NCBI GenBank assembly: GCA_016930795.1
Contig: JAFGFY010000038.1
Coordinates: forward strand, 1 to 43,571
DNA: 43,571 nucleotides
Direction of reading: 5' to 3'
From: Deltaproteobacteria bacterium
GTDB taxonomy: Bacteria > Desulfobacterota > DSM-4660 > Desulfatiglandales > HGW-15
Shown here: positions 1 to 8,867 of the stretch, piece after piece
Layout: each line of letters starts with the position of its first letter
How positions within the stretch are numbered: position 1 is the stretch's first letter
Program-made: the position numbers and the translations under genes
The notes under the pieces: generated by a model
Seen by the model: the letters and a program-made list of their open reading frames with translations, nothing else
What the model was told of the DNA's origin: nothing
Databases searched by the model: none

Positions 1-264
1 ATGATCGATCTCGGCAGAAAGACCTGCACACAGTGCAAGATGATGGCCCCCATATTGGAAAGGCTTGAAAAAGAATACAGGGGAAAGGCCGCGATCGTTT
101 TCATCAATCTTATTGATTACCCGAAACAGCAATATAAATACAAGTTAAAAGCTCTGCCTACACAGATATTCTTTAATCCGGCGGGTGAAGAAGTATACAG
201 GCATGTGGGATTTATGGCTGAGGAGTATATAGTCGCTCAGCTCAATAAGATGGGCGTTGAGTAA
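1..264 (+). CDS. Thioredoxin-family protein, 5' end cut by window
   Basis: Thioredoxin fold disulfide reductase. The redox motif CTQC is at residues 9-12, in place of the usual CGPC/CIPC, and the cis-proline loop is seen in LPTQIFF. Family members normally have extra N-terminal residues before the first strand, so the visible ATG at the window edge is probably internal and the gene is likely 5'-truncated; a signal peptide cannot be judged. It is followed by a CcdA-like protein and shares the strand with a thioredoxin-type arsenate reductase. A role in supplying electrons to ArsC or to a periplasmic partner through CcdA is inferred from this context. Confidence 0.85.
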   Translation: MIDLGRKTCTQCKMMAPILERLEKEYRGKAAIVFINLIDYPKQQYKYKLKALPTQIFFNPAGEEVYRHVGFMAEEYIVAQLNKMGVE

Positions 265-292
265 TATATTAATATCTCGGGAGTATCATCGA

Positions 293-1003
293 ATGTTTGA
301 ATCCTTTTTTCTTACTGTTAATGAATGGATCACAGGCGGTCCATTACTCGCGGCTGTAGGGTGTTTTTTGTGGGGTGTGATAAGCGTCCTGCTCAGTCCA
401 TGTCATCTGGCTTCAATCCCCCTTATTATTGGGTATGTAGGAGGCCAGGAGGCCATGGTGACACCGCGAAAGGCGGGTATTTACTCGGCTCTATTTTCAA
501 TTGGGTTGTTTATTTCCATAGCCCTTGTCGGGATCATCTGTGCGCTTCTAGGACGAATGCTGGGTGATATTGGCAATTATTGGCAGGTTCTCATCGGGCT
601 TGTTCTAATATGGGTCGCGCTGGGCATGATAGGAGTGGAAAAATGTTCCGCATCCGGCAATCTTCTTTACAGGCTTAATTTCAGAGGAATTAGCGGGGCA
701 TTCGGTCTCGGACTGGCATACGGCATTCTTTCAGGTTCATGTACCTTTGGTTTTATTGCACCAATCCTGGCGGTCATCACAGTACAAAAGCAAATCACCA
801 CCGGAATCCTTTTTATACTCGTCTTTGCCATAGGCCATTGCCTGCCCATTGTTCTCGCGGGGAGCTTTACAGGGTTTGTCAAGAGCATAATGGAGAACAG
901 CAGATGGCAGGGAGCAGGGAACTGGTTTCGAAGGGGCGCGGGCGTTGTTATTGTCCTCTTGGGTTTATATTTTATTGTTAATCCTTTTATAACCTCTGCC
1001 TAA
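293..1003 (+). CDS. CcdA/DsbD-type cytochrome c biogenesis transmembrane protein
   Basis: Membrane protein of 236 aa with about six hydrophobic helices. It carries the two helix-borne cysteines of the CcdA family, in SPCHLASIPLI near the N-terminus and SGSCTFGFIAPIL in the middle. CcdA moves reducing equivalents from cytoplasmic thioredoxin to the periplasmic side. A TTG start at 257 would overlap the thioredoxin gene, but the ATG at 293 has a GGGAG Shine-Dalgarno at proper spacing and is preferred. The adjacent thioredoxin is its likely redox partner. Why the pair sits in an arsenic operon is not shown by sequence; support of arsenate reduction or extracytoplasmic thiol repair is an inference. 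Confidence 0.85.
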   Translation: MFESFFLTVNEWITGGPLLAAVGCFLWGVISVLLSPCHLASIPLIIGYVGGQEAMVTPRKAGIYSALFSIGLFISIALVGIICALLGRMLGDIGNYWQVLIGLVLIWVALGMIGVEKCSASGNLLYRLNFRGISGAFGLGLAYGILSGSCTFGFIAPILAVITVQKQITTGILFILVFAIGHCLPIVLAGSFTGFVKSIMENSRWQGAGNWFRRGAGVVIVLLGLYFIVNPFITSA

Positions 1004-1026
1004 ACAGGAAAAACAGGGGTCGCGTC

Positions 1027-1551
1027 ATGCTGTTAAACAGCTACAGGAAAGAGATATTCAGGGTAAAGTGCAATCCCAGCTTTGAATCCCTTCACTGTAT
1101 CGCTCATCTTGATCAGGATATATCTGAGGCATTACCATATCTCAATTCAGTACTTGGCGGCTTTGAATATCTTAAAAATCCACTGGCGGTCACATTCAGG
1201 ATATACGGCAAACTTATCGCTGTTCATTCTAAAGAGATAGCTATAAATGCCCTTAAAGATGAAGAAGAAGCAAACAAAATACTGGAATGGCTAAAAAAGG
1301 AGATCAACGATGCCTGGGAGAAAAGGGATGAGATAGAGCCGAGGTGCGAGGGCGACCCGAAGCCCAAGATCTTTGAGATTCTGAAACTCCTGCCAAGAAC
1401 CAACTGTCACGAGTGTGCAGAACCTACATGTATGGTTTTTGCGGCGAGGATCGCGGAAGGAGCAAAAGGTCCGGAAGATTGCCCGCAGTTAAAGGAAGAA
1501 GAAAGGTTGAAGCTTGCCAGGTACATGGGACAGTTTCAACTGGGTATATAG
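1027..1551 (+). CDS. Fe-S cluster domain protein of arsenic operon
   Basis: Protein of 174 aa. The C-terminal third has four cysteines spaced Cx2Cx4Cx16C ([10 protein letters not shown], then C after 16 residues), the pattern of the putative Fe-S domain (PF04060-like) found in corrinoid Fe-S proteins and Rnf-type proteins. The N-terminal two thirds form a soluble alpha/beta region I do not recognise. No membrane segment or signal peptide is seen. It lies 23 bp after the CcdA gene and 26 bp before the arsenite pump, so co-transcription is likely. A redox function linking thioredoxin/CcdA to arsenic chemistry is possible but unproven. GGGG precedes the ATG by about eight bases. Confidence 0.75.
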   Translation: MLLNSYRKEIFRVKCNPSFESLHCIAHLDQDISEALPYLNSVLGGFEYLKNPLAVTFRIYGKLIAVHSKEIAINALKDEEEANKILEWLKKEINDAWEKRDEIEPRCEGDPKPKIFEILKLLPRTNCHECAEPTCMVFAARIAEGAKGPEDCPQLKEEERLKLARYMGQFQLGI

Positions 1552-1577
1552 CAGTTTTTACATTTAGGAGTAAGACA

Positions 1578-2780
1578 ATGACCGACCAAATTGAAGGAAC
1601 AGGGGAAGCGAGAGGACTGGGATTTTTTGAAAAATATCTCTATATATGGGTTATCCTTTGTATTATTGGCGGTATAATCCTTGGTAAAGTGGCCCCTGGT
1701 TTTGCAAAATATCTTGATGGCTTGGCCATTTATGTTGGAGAGGCGCCTGTTGTCTCTATTCCTATTGCCATATGCCTTTTTTTTATGATGTATCCTATCA
1801 TGGTAAAGATAGATTTTGCAGAGGTAATAAAGGCCGGCAAAAGCGGAAAACCCGTGTTTCTGACACTGGTTGTCAACTGGGCCATAAAACCCTTTACCAT
1901 GTATGCCATAGCAATTTTCTTTCTGGGGACCCTGTTTTACGGCCTTATCGGGCCGGATGCAATGGACCTTGTTAAAATGCCCTTTGGGCTTGATCTGCCT
2001 GAGGGCGCTACCCATGGCGCAGGAACAGTGGTAATGGTTGACGGCATAAAGATGCTTGAGGTTCCACTATGGCGGAGCTACCTGGCAGGGTGTATCCTTT
2101 TGGGTATAGCACCATGCACGGCTATGGTTCTTGTGTGGGGTTTTCTCGCCCGAGGGAATGACGGCCTTACCCTTGTAATGGTTGCCATTAATTCACTTAC
2201 CATGCTGGTGCTCTATGGTGTACTTGGCGGCTTCTTACTTGGTGTGGGAAGACTTCCGGTGCCGTGGCAGGCCTTGTTGCTTTCCATCGGGATATATGTG
2301 GCCCTTCCCCTTGTTGCTGGATTTATCTCCAGAAAGGCTATTATCAGCGCCAGAGGAGAGACATGGTTCAAGGAAAAGTTTCTGCATATACTTACACCCA
2401 TTACCATTATTGCCCTGCTTATCACCCTGATCCTGCTCTTCAGTTTCAAGGGAGAGGTTATAGTTGCTAATCCGCTTACCATACTATGGATTGCCATCCC
2501 TCTCTTTATACAGACCAATCTGATTTTCTGGCTTGGTTATGGTCTGGCCCGATGGTTGAGACTGGATTATCGAGATGCAGCCCCGGCCGCGATGATAGGC
2601 GCTTCAAACCACTTTGAGGTGGCTATTGCCACGGCCACCATGCTCTTTGGCCTTTCATCCGGGGCTGCCCTGGCTACGGTCGTGGGAGTCCTTATAGAGG
2701 TTCCGGTTATGCTTATGCTCGTAAAGATATGCCTGAAAACCAGCCACTGGTTCCGTGCATCCGGAGCAACGGCCTCGTAA
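1578..2780 (+). CDS. acr3: ACR3-family arsenite efflux permease
   Basis: Arsenite exporter of 400 aa with about ten transmembrane segments. The family hallmark [18 protein letters not shown], containing the essential cysteine, is present, as is the late helix with [18 protein letters not shown]. It extrudes As(III) produced by ArsC, using the membrane potential. The reading frame is open upstream, overlapping the Fe-S gene, but the ATG at 1578 has GGAG seven bases upstream and starts with a normal cytoplasmic N-terminus, so it is chosen. Downstream lie arsC and a YeeE-type transporter. No ArsR-type repressor is inside the window; it may lie to the left. Confidence 0.95.
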   Translation: MTDQIEGTGEARGLGFFEKYLYIWVILCIIGGIILGKVAPGFAKYLDGLAIYVGEAPVVSIPIAICLFFMMYPIMVKIDFAEVIKAGKSGKPVFLTLVVNWAIKPFTMYAIAIFFLGTLFYGLIGPDAMDLVKMPFGLDLPEGATHGAGTVVMVDGIKMLEVPLWRSYLAGCILLGIAPCTAMVLVWGFLARGNDGLTLVMVAINSLTMLVLYGVLGGFLLGVGRLPVPWQALLLSIGIYVALPLVAGFISRKAIISARGETWFKEKFLHILTPITIIALLITLILLFSFKGEVIVANPLTILWIAIPLFIQTNLIFWLGYGLARWLRLDYRDAAPAAMIGASNHFEVAIATATMLFGLSSGAALATVVGVLIEVPVMLMLVKICLKTSHWFRASGATAS

Positions 2781-2971
2781 TTTTTTTAAAAGAGATATGG
2801 AGTCGGCCTTTGCCACATGTATCCGGTTACCTTTTTTACCTGCAATAATCCGTGAAAGCCGCAGTGTGTTGTCGGAGAACCAATGAGTGATATAACACAG
2901 AAACTCCGTTTTTCTGATTTTTTACGCCATGATTAGAGGACATGACTCAGAGAAAGGGGAACCATAAACAA

Positions 2972-3406
2972 ATGGCTGAAAGAATGAAGATATTGTTTTT
3001 GTGCACAGGCAATTCCTGCCGCAGCCAGATGGCAGAAGCGTGGACAAGACATCTGAGACACGATGAATTTGATTCATACTCGGCTGGGATTGAGCCGAAA
3101 GCCATTGATCCCAGGGCAATAAAGGCAATGGCCGAGGTGGGGATTGATATCTCACATCAGAAGTCAAAGAATATCGACTCCCTGGGGGATATGGAATTCG
3201 ATTATGTGGTCACGCTTTGTGATAATGCCAAAGAGTCATGTCCTTTCTTTCCCGCAAAAACCAGGCTTCTGCACAGAGGGTTTGATGACCCTCCAAGACT
3301 TGCAGAAAAAATTGCTGATGAGGAAAAAGCCATGAATCATTTCAGAAGGGTCAGGGATGAGATAAAGGCCTTTGTGGGAAATATTGAGGAAGACATTATT
3401 AAATAA
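2972..3406 (+). CDS. arsC: Arsenate reductase, thioredoxin-coupled (LMW phosphatase fold)
   Basis: Reduces arsenate to arsenite. The P-loop CTGNSCRSQMAEAW at the N-terminus and the pair LCDNAKESCP give the three cysteines of the thioredoxin-dependent ArsC class (pI258 type), not the glutaredoxin class. Length is 144 aa from the ATG at 2972 (AGGGGA about 11 bases upstream), typical for the family. An in-frame ATG at 2942 adds ten atypical residues and has a Shine-Dalgarno that is too close. A thioredoxin gene in the same operon fits the mechanism. The 190-bp gap after acr3 contains no recognised gene. Confidence 0.93.
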   Translation: MAERMKILFLCTGNSCRSQMAEAWTRHLRHDEFDSYSAGIEPKAIDPRAIKAMAEVGIDISHQKSKNIDSLGDMEFDYVVTLCDNAKESCPFFPAKTRLLHRGFDDPPRLAEKIADEEKAMNHFRRVRDEIKAFVGNIEEDIIK

Positions 3407-3418
3407 GGAGGGATGAAA

Positions 3419-4684
3419 ATGTCTGAAGCAGTAAAAGATATCAACTGGAAAGGTTATTCCATTATCAGTATCTTGTTGATAATAGGGATCACACTGGTTG
3501 CCATTTATACAAAGCTATGGGTATTAACCGCTATACCTGTTGGTTTTCTGTTCGGTTTTTTCCTTAAAAAAGGTGAGTTATGTGGTGCGAGCGCCATGAG
3601 CGAAATACCACTTATGAGGGATAAATCCAAGGCCTTCGGATTGTGGATTGCTATAGTGGTGAGCATGGTGCTGTTTGCCGCATTTGATCTTATGGGTATG
3701 ATAAAACTATCGCCCAAGCCTTTGATCTATCTTAACTATATTGTTGGCGGCGTACTCTTTGGAATAGGCATAGTGCTTGCCGGAGGATGCGTCAGCGGAT
3801 GTCTGTTCAAGTCGGCAGCGGGCAACATTAACTCAATGGTAGGTCTTATTGGCATTCCTCTTGGGATAGCCCTTGTTGAGTATGGTTATCTGAGCGGTTT
3901 CCAAAAATCTATGCAAAGTTTTGTAATCAAATCACAGGATGGCGGTCCTGTTACCTTGTCATCCCTCACAGGTATGCCTTACTGGATGCTGGCAGCTATC
4001 TTCGCAGTGGCAACAATCATCTGGATTATTGCAGGCAGAAAAAAGAATAAAAAACAGAACATTAAACAGGATGATACGGAGGTAATATTCAGGACAATCA
4101 GACGTCCATGGAAGCCCTGGAAGGCAGGGATTGCCATCGGAGTTCTTGCCATATTTGCCTACCTGTCATCCGCTTCTACAGGCAGAAATTATCCACTGGG
4201 AGTTACCCATGGTGTCCTTCACATGCAGATGCTCTTTACAGAAAATAACATAACCTATGTTTACAAAAAGCCTGAGATAAAAAGCCCATCTTCAATTCAG
4301 CAGGCGCCAGTGGCAGCGCAGGCCTCAACCGGTGAAAAACCGGTAACTCCTCCTGCTCCTGCGCCCAAAAAGATAAACCTGTGGCTATTGTTACTTGTTG
4401 TGAGCCTCATGATCGGTTCATGGGTCTCAGGCAGGCTTTCAGGCACTATTGAATTTATCCCAAGGCACCCCTCACAGACAGTGATCGCATTTATAGGGGG
4501 GATAATGCTGGGTGCAGGCGCAGCATTTGCAGGAGGATGCGTAATCGGAAATATCCTCTCAGGCTGGGCGCTCATGAGTGTGGGCAATATCCTATTCGGA
4601 GTAGTTACCATACTGACTAACTGGGCAACCACATATTTTTACCTAATGGGTGGCAAAGTATCTGATTTCATTTTTAATGAATAA
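3419..4684 (+). CDS. Two-domain YeeE/YedE family transporter
   Basis: Integral membrane protein of 421 aa with two homologous YeeE/YedE halves. Each half carries a Gly-Gly-Cys helix motif (AGGCVSGCLFKSAAG in the first, AGGCVIGNILSGWALM in the second), and another cysteine is in KKGELCGASAMSE. The halves are joined by an Ala/Pro-rich linker at about residues 290-325. The family includes the thiosulfate importer TsuA and selenium-associated YedE; conserved cysteines pass the sulfur compound through the membrane. AAGGAGGG precedes ATG 3419, which is better spaced than ATG 3413. The start is 13 bp after arsC, so it belongs to the arsenic operon. The substrate here (thiosulfate, sulfide or a thioarsenic species) cannot be read from sequence. 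Confidence 0.85.
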   Translation: MSEAVKDINWKGYSIISILLIIGITLVAIYTKLWVLTAIPVGFLFGFFLKKGELCGASAMSEIPLMRDKSKAFGLWIAIVVSMVLFAAFDLMGMIKLSPKPLIYLNYIVGGVLFGIGIVLAGGCVSGCLFKSAAGNINSMVGLIGIPLGIALVEYGYLSGFQKSMQSFVIKSQDGGPVTLSSLTGMPYWMLAAIFAVATIIWIIAGRKKNKKQNIKQDDTEVIFRTIRRPWKPWKAGIAIGVLAIFAYLSSASTGRNYPLGVTHGVLHMQMLFTENNITYVYKKPEIKSPSSIQQAPVAAQASTGEKPVTPPAPAPKKINLWLLLLVVSLMIGSWVSGRLSGTIEFIPRHPSQTVIAFIGGIMLGAGAAFAGGCVIGNILSGWALMSVGNILFGVVTILTNWATTYFYLMGGKVSDFIFNE

Positions 4685-4710
4685 AAACGACTAGGGTTGA
4701 TAGATCAAAC

Positions 4711-4740
4711 TTGGATATTCTTAGCCCTTTGGAGTATAGA
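4711..4740 (+). promoter_or_regulatory. Candidate sigma-70 promoter for nicotinate phosphoribosyltransferase
   Basis: TTGGAT at 4711-4716 and TATAGA at 4735-4740 are separated by 18 bases, about 80 bp before the start at 4822. It follows the end of the arsenic operon, so a fresh promoter is expected here. This is seen by consensus match only. Confidence 0.4.
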
Positions 4741-4821
4741 ATATCATGCAGGATCTTGTTGTTTATCGTGACTCACTCAATGGAACAGATATTGATGGAC
4801 TAAGGAACAAGGAGGATAGCG

Positions 4822-6033
4822 ATGCGGCAACGAAAAGATACCCATGTATTTGATCTGCCTGTTCAGGAATTACGTCGTGGTTATCTCAGCGACATCTATT
4901 TCTGGCGGGAGAAAATCACCCTAGAACATCACAATCTAAACCCGGAAGTCACCATGCAGGTGTTTCAGAAAGAGGATGCGGTGCTGTGCGGAGTGGACGA
5001 GACTGTCGCTGTGCTCAAACTGGCCACCGGAAAATACACGGATTACGAAACGGCCTATAAATTGTTCGATAAACTGATCGGCCTCAAGGCGAATGCACGC
5101 CGGCAGTTCCTCGAAGACTACGATGCCTATTTGAAAACCATTGAGAAGAAGATGGAAATTTCCAAACAATTGGACGAATTGTGGGAAAGCGGTTACGAAC
5201 AGCTCAAAGTGGAGGCATTGTACGATGGTGACGCCATTTCACCCTGGGAGACCGTCATGCACATCACCGGCAATGCCAGCCATTTTGCCCACCTGGAAAC
5301 CGTCTATCTCGGTATACTGGCCCGCCGCACCAAAATCGCCAGGAATGTCCGGCGTGTTGTTGATGCGGCCAACGGCAAAAAGGTTCTCTACTTTCCAGCG
5401 CGCTTTGATCATTGGGCGGTCCAGGGGGGTGACGGATACGCCGCTCATATCGGCGGTGCAGCCGGAGTCTCCACCAACGCCCAGACCCAATGGTGGGGCG
5501 CCAATGCTTCCGGCACGGTCCCTCACGCCTTGATTGCGGCCGTGGGCGGCGATACGGTCAAAGCCGTCACACTTTTCGGTGAAACGTATCCGGAAGTGGA
5601 TCTGGTCGCCCTGGTGGATTTTGACAATGACTGCGTGGGAACATCGTTGAAGTGCTGTGAAGTCTTAGGGGATAGACTCTGGGGAGTGAGGCTGGACACA
5701 TCCGAATCGTTGGTGGACAAATCCATTGTGCCGGAGATGCAGAATTTCAATCCCGTTGGTGTGACACCCAGACTGGTGGAATTGACCCGCCAAACTCTGG
5801 ACAGACACGGCTATGGCCATGTCAAAATCATTGTGTCGGGAGGGTTTAATCCCGACAGAATCGCCGCGTTCGAAAAGCACCAGGTCCCCGTGGATGTCTA
5901 TGGCGTCGGCAATTACTTGATGGGGGGCGTCAACGCCTTCACTGCCGATATTGTCCGAGTGGAAGGAAGACCCTGTGCAAAAGTCGGTAGGAAATACAAC
6001 CCTAACCCTCGCCTTGAGAGGGTAAAATTCTAG
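4822..6033 (+). CDS. pncB: Nicotinate phosphoribosyltransferase
   Basis: Converts nicotinate and PRPP to nicotinate mononucleotide in the Preiss-Handler branch of NAD synthesis. The 403-aa protein has the N-terminal YLSDIYFW segment, the central HWAVQGGDGYAAHIGGAAG and the VPHALIA segment with the family histidine. The phosphate-binding barrel end is at IIVSGGFNPDRIAAF and YGVGNYL. AAGGAGG lies eight bases before the ATG. It is convergent with a nicotinamidase gene that makes its substrate, with 21 bp between the stops. This pairing strongly supports the call. Confidence 0.93.
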   Translation: MRQRKDTHVFDLPVQELRRGYLSDIYFWREKITLEHHNLNPEVTMQVFQKEDAVLCGVDETVAVLKLATGKYTDYETAYKLFDKLIGLKANARRQFLEDYDAYLKTIEKKMEISKQLDELWESGYEQLKVEALYDGDAISPWETVMHITGNASHFAHLETVYLGILARRTKIARNVRRVVDAANGKKVLYFPARFDHWAVQGGDGYAAHIGGAAGVSTNAQTQWWGANASGTVPHALIAAVGGDTVKAVTLFGETYPEVDLVALVDFDNDCVGTSLKCCEVLGDRLWGVRLDTSESLVDKSIVPEMQNFNPVGVTPRLVELTRQTLDRHGYGHVKIIVSGGFNPDRIAAFEKHQVPVDVYGVGNYLMGGVNAFTADIVRVEGRPCAKVGRKYNPNPRLERVKF

Positions 6034-6054
6034 GGACAAAAACGACTGAACAGC

Positions 6055-6699
6055 CTATTGATCGCCAAGGATTGTGGCGCCGTTCGCCTTCATCTCCCGA
6101 ATTGCGCTTTCAGTGGTCTCCGGGCTGACCCCGCGGCATAGATCAAGGGCAACCTCAACCTCATACTCACTTTTCAAAGAGTCCAGCACGGTGGCCTTGA
6201 CACAATAGTCGGTCGCCAACCCGTAAATAATCAGCTTCTGCATAGAGTCCCGGCGCAACAGGTTATCCAACTCCGTCTTATGGCCGCCATCATCTGCAAA
6301 ACCTGAATAGGAATCGAATCGGGAATTCGTTCCTTTGCGTACCGTTTTTGCTGACGCATCGACGGTGACGATAATATCCGCGCCTGGAGTTCCCTGGACA
6401 CAGTGGGGCGGCCACATGACTTGAGGTCGTCCCCCTATCTCAATAACCTGCAACGGCTCCGTACCCGGATTGTTGGTATAAAAACTCATGTGGTCGGCCG
6501 GATGCCAATCTTGAGTGAAATAAACGCAGAATCCTTGCTGCAAAAACTGCTGGGTCGATCTCTGAACCGCATCGATGTATTGGGCATCGGTCCCAGGTAC
6601 TGCGAGCGACCCAGACTTCAATTCCGTGAAATCTGCCTGAATGTCTACAACGATAACGCCGGTATTCTCAGTAGACACGGATTGTCTTTCCATCCCCAT
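6055..6699 (-). CDS. pncA: Nicotinamidase (isochorismatase fold)
   Basis: Hydrolyses nicotinamide to nicotinate. The cysteine hydrolase triad is visible: Asp in VIVVDIQADF, Lys in KTVRKGTNSRFDSYSGF and nucleophile Cys in GLATDYCVKATVLDS. Metal-binding residues are in TQDWHPADHMSF. Length 214 aa is typical for bacterial PncA. Two in-frame ATGs (ending 6699 and 6693) lie beside a GGGGGG run; the second has better Shine-Dalgarno spacing. Convergent with pncB, which uses the product. Confidence 0.93.
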   Translation of the reverse strand: MGMERQSVSTENTGVIVVDIQADFTELKSGSLAVPGTDAQYIDAVQRSTQQFLQQGFCVYFTQDWHPADHMSFYTNNPGTEPLQVIEIGGRPQVMWPPHCVQGTPGADIIVTVDASAKTVRKGTNSRFDSYSGFADDGGHKTELDNLLRRDSMQKLIIYGLATDYCVKATVLDSLKSEYEVEVALDLCRGVSPETTESAIREMKANGATILGDQ

Positions 6700-7035
6700 C
6701 CCCCCATATTGTATATGGAATAATCAACACGAGATTGTAGAAGACGACTCATATGAGTTCATCCAAAGCCGGGTCGTTTATCCCCGGGTTATTTCATGGA
6801 TTGTTTCTTCTTTTCTATCACATATTATTTCTTTTATCAAAGGCTTGTCTATATGTATGATATCAAAAACTTATCTCGGGTGGACATAATAGGATGAAAT
6901 GGTATATTATGGATTTGATTCATAGAAACTGAAAAAGCTTAAGGGCGTCCTGCTTTCATCGCCTTGTCTTTAGTGAAATGGGTTGATCATGTAAGTGATT
7001 CTCATCTTCTCCGAAGATCCATTTGAGTTTATGAT
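6700..7035. other. AT-rich intergenic region
   Basis: No gene is seen in these 336 bases. They separate nicotinamidase from the radical SAM gene, and base composition falls towards AT on entering the next block. A weak promoter-like pair on the plus strand, TGGACA (6881-6886) and TATATT (6903-6908) with 16-base spacing, could serve the 7036 operon. Confidence 0.4.
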
Positions 7036-7899
7036 ATGCCTGCCATTGAAATTACGACAAAAATTGGATGTGATGTAAATTGCGCCTATTGTCCACAGGC
7101 AACAATTATCAATGCTTATTCTAACAGAAGTAAAGAATTCGAAATGACTTTTGATGTTTTCGAAAAATGTCTCTCTAAACTGCCAAGCGAAGTTGACATT
7201 CACTTCTCGGGAATGTGCGAACCCTGGCTAAATTCGGAGACAACAAAGATGGTTCTTTATGCTCATCAAAGAGGGCATGTTCAGATAGTATATACGACTT
7301 TAATGGGTATGAATTTTTCTGATTTTGAACTTCTTAAAACAGTCCCATTTAAGGTTTTTGAAATCCATTTGCCCTCTCTTGAGGCGGGTCGCCAAAACAT
7401 CATGATCAATGATCATTATTTAACATTGTTGAATAGTTTTTTGAAAAGCCATGTTCCTACTGCTTTTCGCCTCCATGGGAAATCTGTTCATCCCCGATTA
7501 AGTTCATTGGTGAAGAGTAAGATTATGAAGGTTAAAACTCATACAAGAGCCGGGAATATTACAACAACCCGATCTTCTATCAAAAGAAGAAAGGGGCTTT
7601 TGGATTGTTTAAGAGGATTCCGACAAAATGTTCTCCTCCCCAATGGGGATGTCGTCCTTTGTTGTATGGATTATGGACTGAAACATGTATTAGGAAATTT
7701 AATCACCTCTAATTATGAAGATCTGTTTTTAAGCGAAGAATTTTTAAAAATCAAATCAGGACAAAAAGATGATTCAATAGATATTTTGTGCAGATATTGT
7801 GATGGTTTTGCTTATAACCCAAACTCATTTACAAAAGCCTATTTTTATATTAGGGAAGTCCTAAAACGTTTCGGCAAATTGAAAATATGGAACCTTTGA
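7036..7899 (+). CDS. Radical SAM protein with SPASM-like C-terminal cysteines
   Basis: Protein of 287 aa that begins almost directly with the radical SAM signature Cx3Cx2C (CDVNCAYC, residues 12-19), which binds the [4Fe-4S] cluster that cleaves S-adenosylmethionine. A later group, CLRGFRQNVLLPNGDVVLCC and LCRYC near the end, resembles a SPASM or twitch auxiliary-cluster region. The substrate is unknown. It overlaps the following glycosyltransferase by 13 bases, and a second glycosyltransferase follows. The context suggests modification of a glycan or a glycosylated product, but this is inference. The codons are noticeably AT-rich compared with neighbours. An alternative ATG at 7031 is out of frame. 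Confidence 0.8.
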   Translation: MPAIEITTKIGCDVNCAYCPQATIINAYSNRSKEFEMTFDVFEKCLSKLPSEVDIHFSGMCEPWLNSETTKMVLYAHQRGHVQIVYTTLMGMNFSDFELLKTVPFKVFEIHLPSLEAGRQNIMINDHYLTLLNSFLKSHVPTAFRLHGKSVHPRLSSLVKSKIMKVKTHTRAGNITTTRSSIKRRKGLLDCLRGFRQNVLLPNGDVVLCCMDYGLKHVLGNLITSNYEDLFLSEEFLKIKSGQKDDSIDILCRYCDGFAYNPNSFTKAYFYIREVLKRFGKLKIWNL

Positions 7900-8849
7900 T
7901 TTCCGTTGTCATTCCAACAAGAGAGAGACCATCCTTGGTATTTCGTGCGGTACAAAGTGCCCTAAGACAAACCCTCAATGAAATTGAAGTCATCGTCGTT
8001 ATTGACGGACCTGACGCAGCCACATCACAAGTCCTTATTCAGCTAGATGACCCAAAATTGCATGTGCGAACGCTAAACCAGAGGCGAGGATGTGCTGGTG
8101 CCAGGAATGCGGGGATCAGCGAGGCGAAAAGTCACTGGATTGCTTTCCTGGATGACGACGATGAATGGTTTCCTCAGAAACTTGAGATACAACTCCAAAT
8201 CGCAAAGCAATCACATCATTTTTATCCCATTATTTCTTGTCGGTTTATTTCCCGTAGTGAAGGTGGTGATCTTATTTGGCCTCGAAGATATCCGAAGCCA
8301 GAAGAACCCCTGAGTGAGTACTTGTTCTGCCAGAGTGGGGTCTTTGGTGGTGAAGGGGTGGTACTGCCTTCTTCCATCTTGACGAAAAGAGACCTTTTAC
8401 GAAAGGTCCCGTTTAGAAGTGGTATACCGCGTCATGACGATGTGGATTGGCTTTTGAGAGCAAGCACCATAGAAGGAGTTGGTGTGGAATTCGTTCCCAC
8501 AACAGACCCATTGCTCATTTGGCATATGGAAAATGATCGAAACAGAATAAGTAACACGGCCGATTGGCATTTCTCTTTGTCATGGATTCAAGCAAACAGA
8601 CAAATCGTCACACCCCATGCTTATGCCTCATTCCTCATGATATGGACAAGTTTATCCGCAGCCAAGAGAAGGAATTGGATAGCCTTCTGGCTGCTTCCAT
8701 GGAAGGCATATAGAGAGGGCAAACCAAAGATCATCGATTTTATCGCTCATCTAGTCATTTGGCTGCTTCCTGTGAAAATGCGTCGATTGATTACTGTTTT
8801 TTTAGATAGAAGAGAGCATGAAAGAATTTATATAACAGGAGAAAAATAA
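7887..8849 (+). CDS. GT2-family glycosyltransferase
   Basis: Inverting nucleotide-sugar glycosyltransferase of GT-A fold, 320 aa. Visible are the N-terminal ISVVIPTRERPSLVFRAV, the acidic metal-binding motif FLDDDDEW at about residue 90 and the acceptor-side acidic residues in RHDDVDWLLRA. No transmembrane segment is obvious except a hydrophobic C-terminal stretch. The start overlaps the end of the radical SAM gene, implying coupled translation. Donor and acceptor cannot be told from sequence. Confidence 0.88.
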   Translation: MEPLISVVIPTRERPSLVFRAVQSALRQTLNEIEVIVVIDGPDAATSQVLIQLDDPKLHVRTLNQRRGCAGARNAGISEAKSHWIAFLDDDDEWFPQKLEIQLQIAKQSHHFYPIISCRFISRSEGGDLIWPRRYPKPEEPLSEYLFCQSGVFGGEGVVLPSSILTKRDLLRKVPFRSGIPRHDDVDWLLRASTIEGVGVEFVPTTDPLLIWHMENDRNRISNTADWHFSLSWIQANRQIVTPHAYASFLMIWTSLSAAKRRNWIAFWLLPWKAYREGKPKIIDFIAHLVIWLLPVKMRRLITVFLDRREHERIYITGEK

Positions 8850-8867
8850 GGTCAAAAGAAAGATCCA

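Noticed and set aside
2781-2941. T-rich stretch after the arsenite pump gene as a terminator
   Set aside because: The run of T follows no convincing stem, and the operon seems to continue into arsC on the same strand.
4746-4853. Small frame ahead of nicotinate phosphoribosyltransferase
   Set aside because: About 34 codons, overlaps the true start and its strong AAGGAGG site, and shows no leader-peptide codon bias or own ribosome site.
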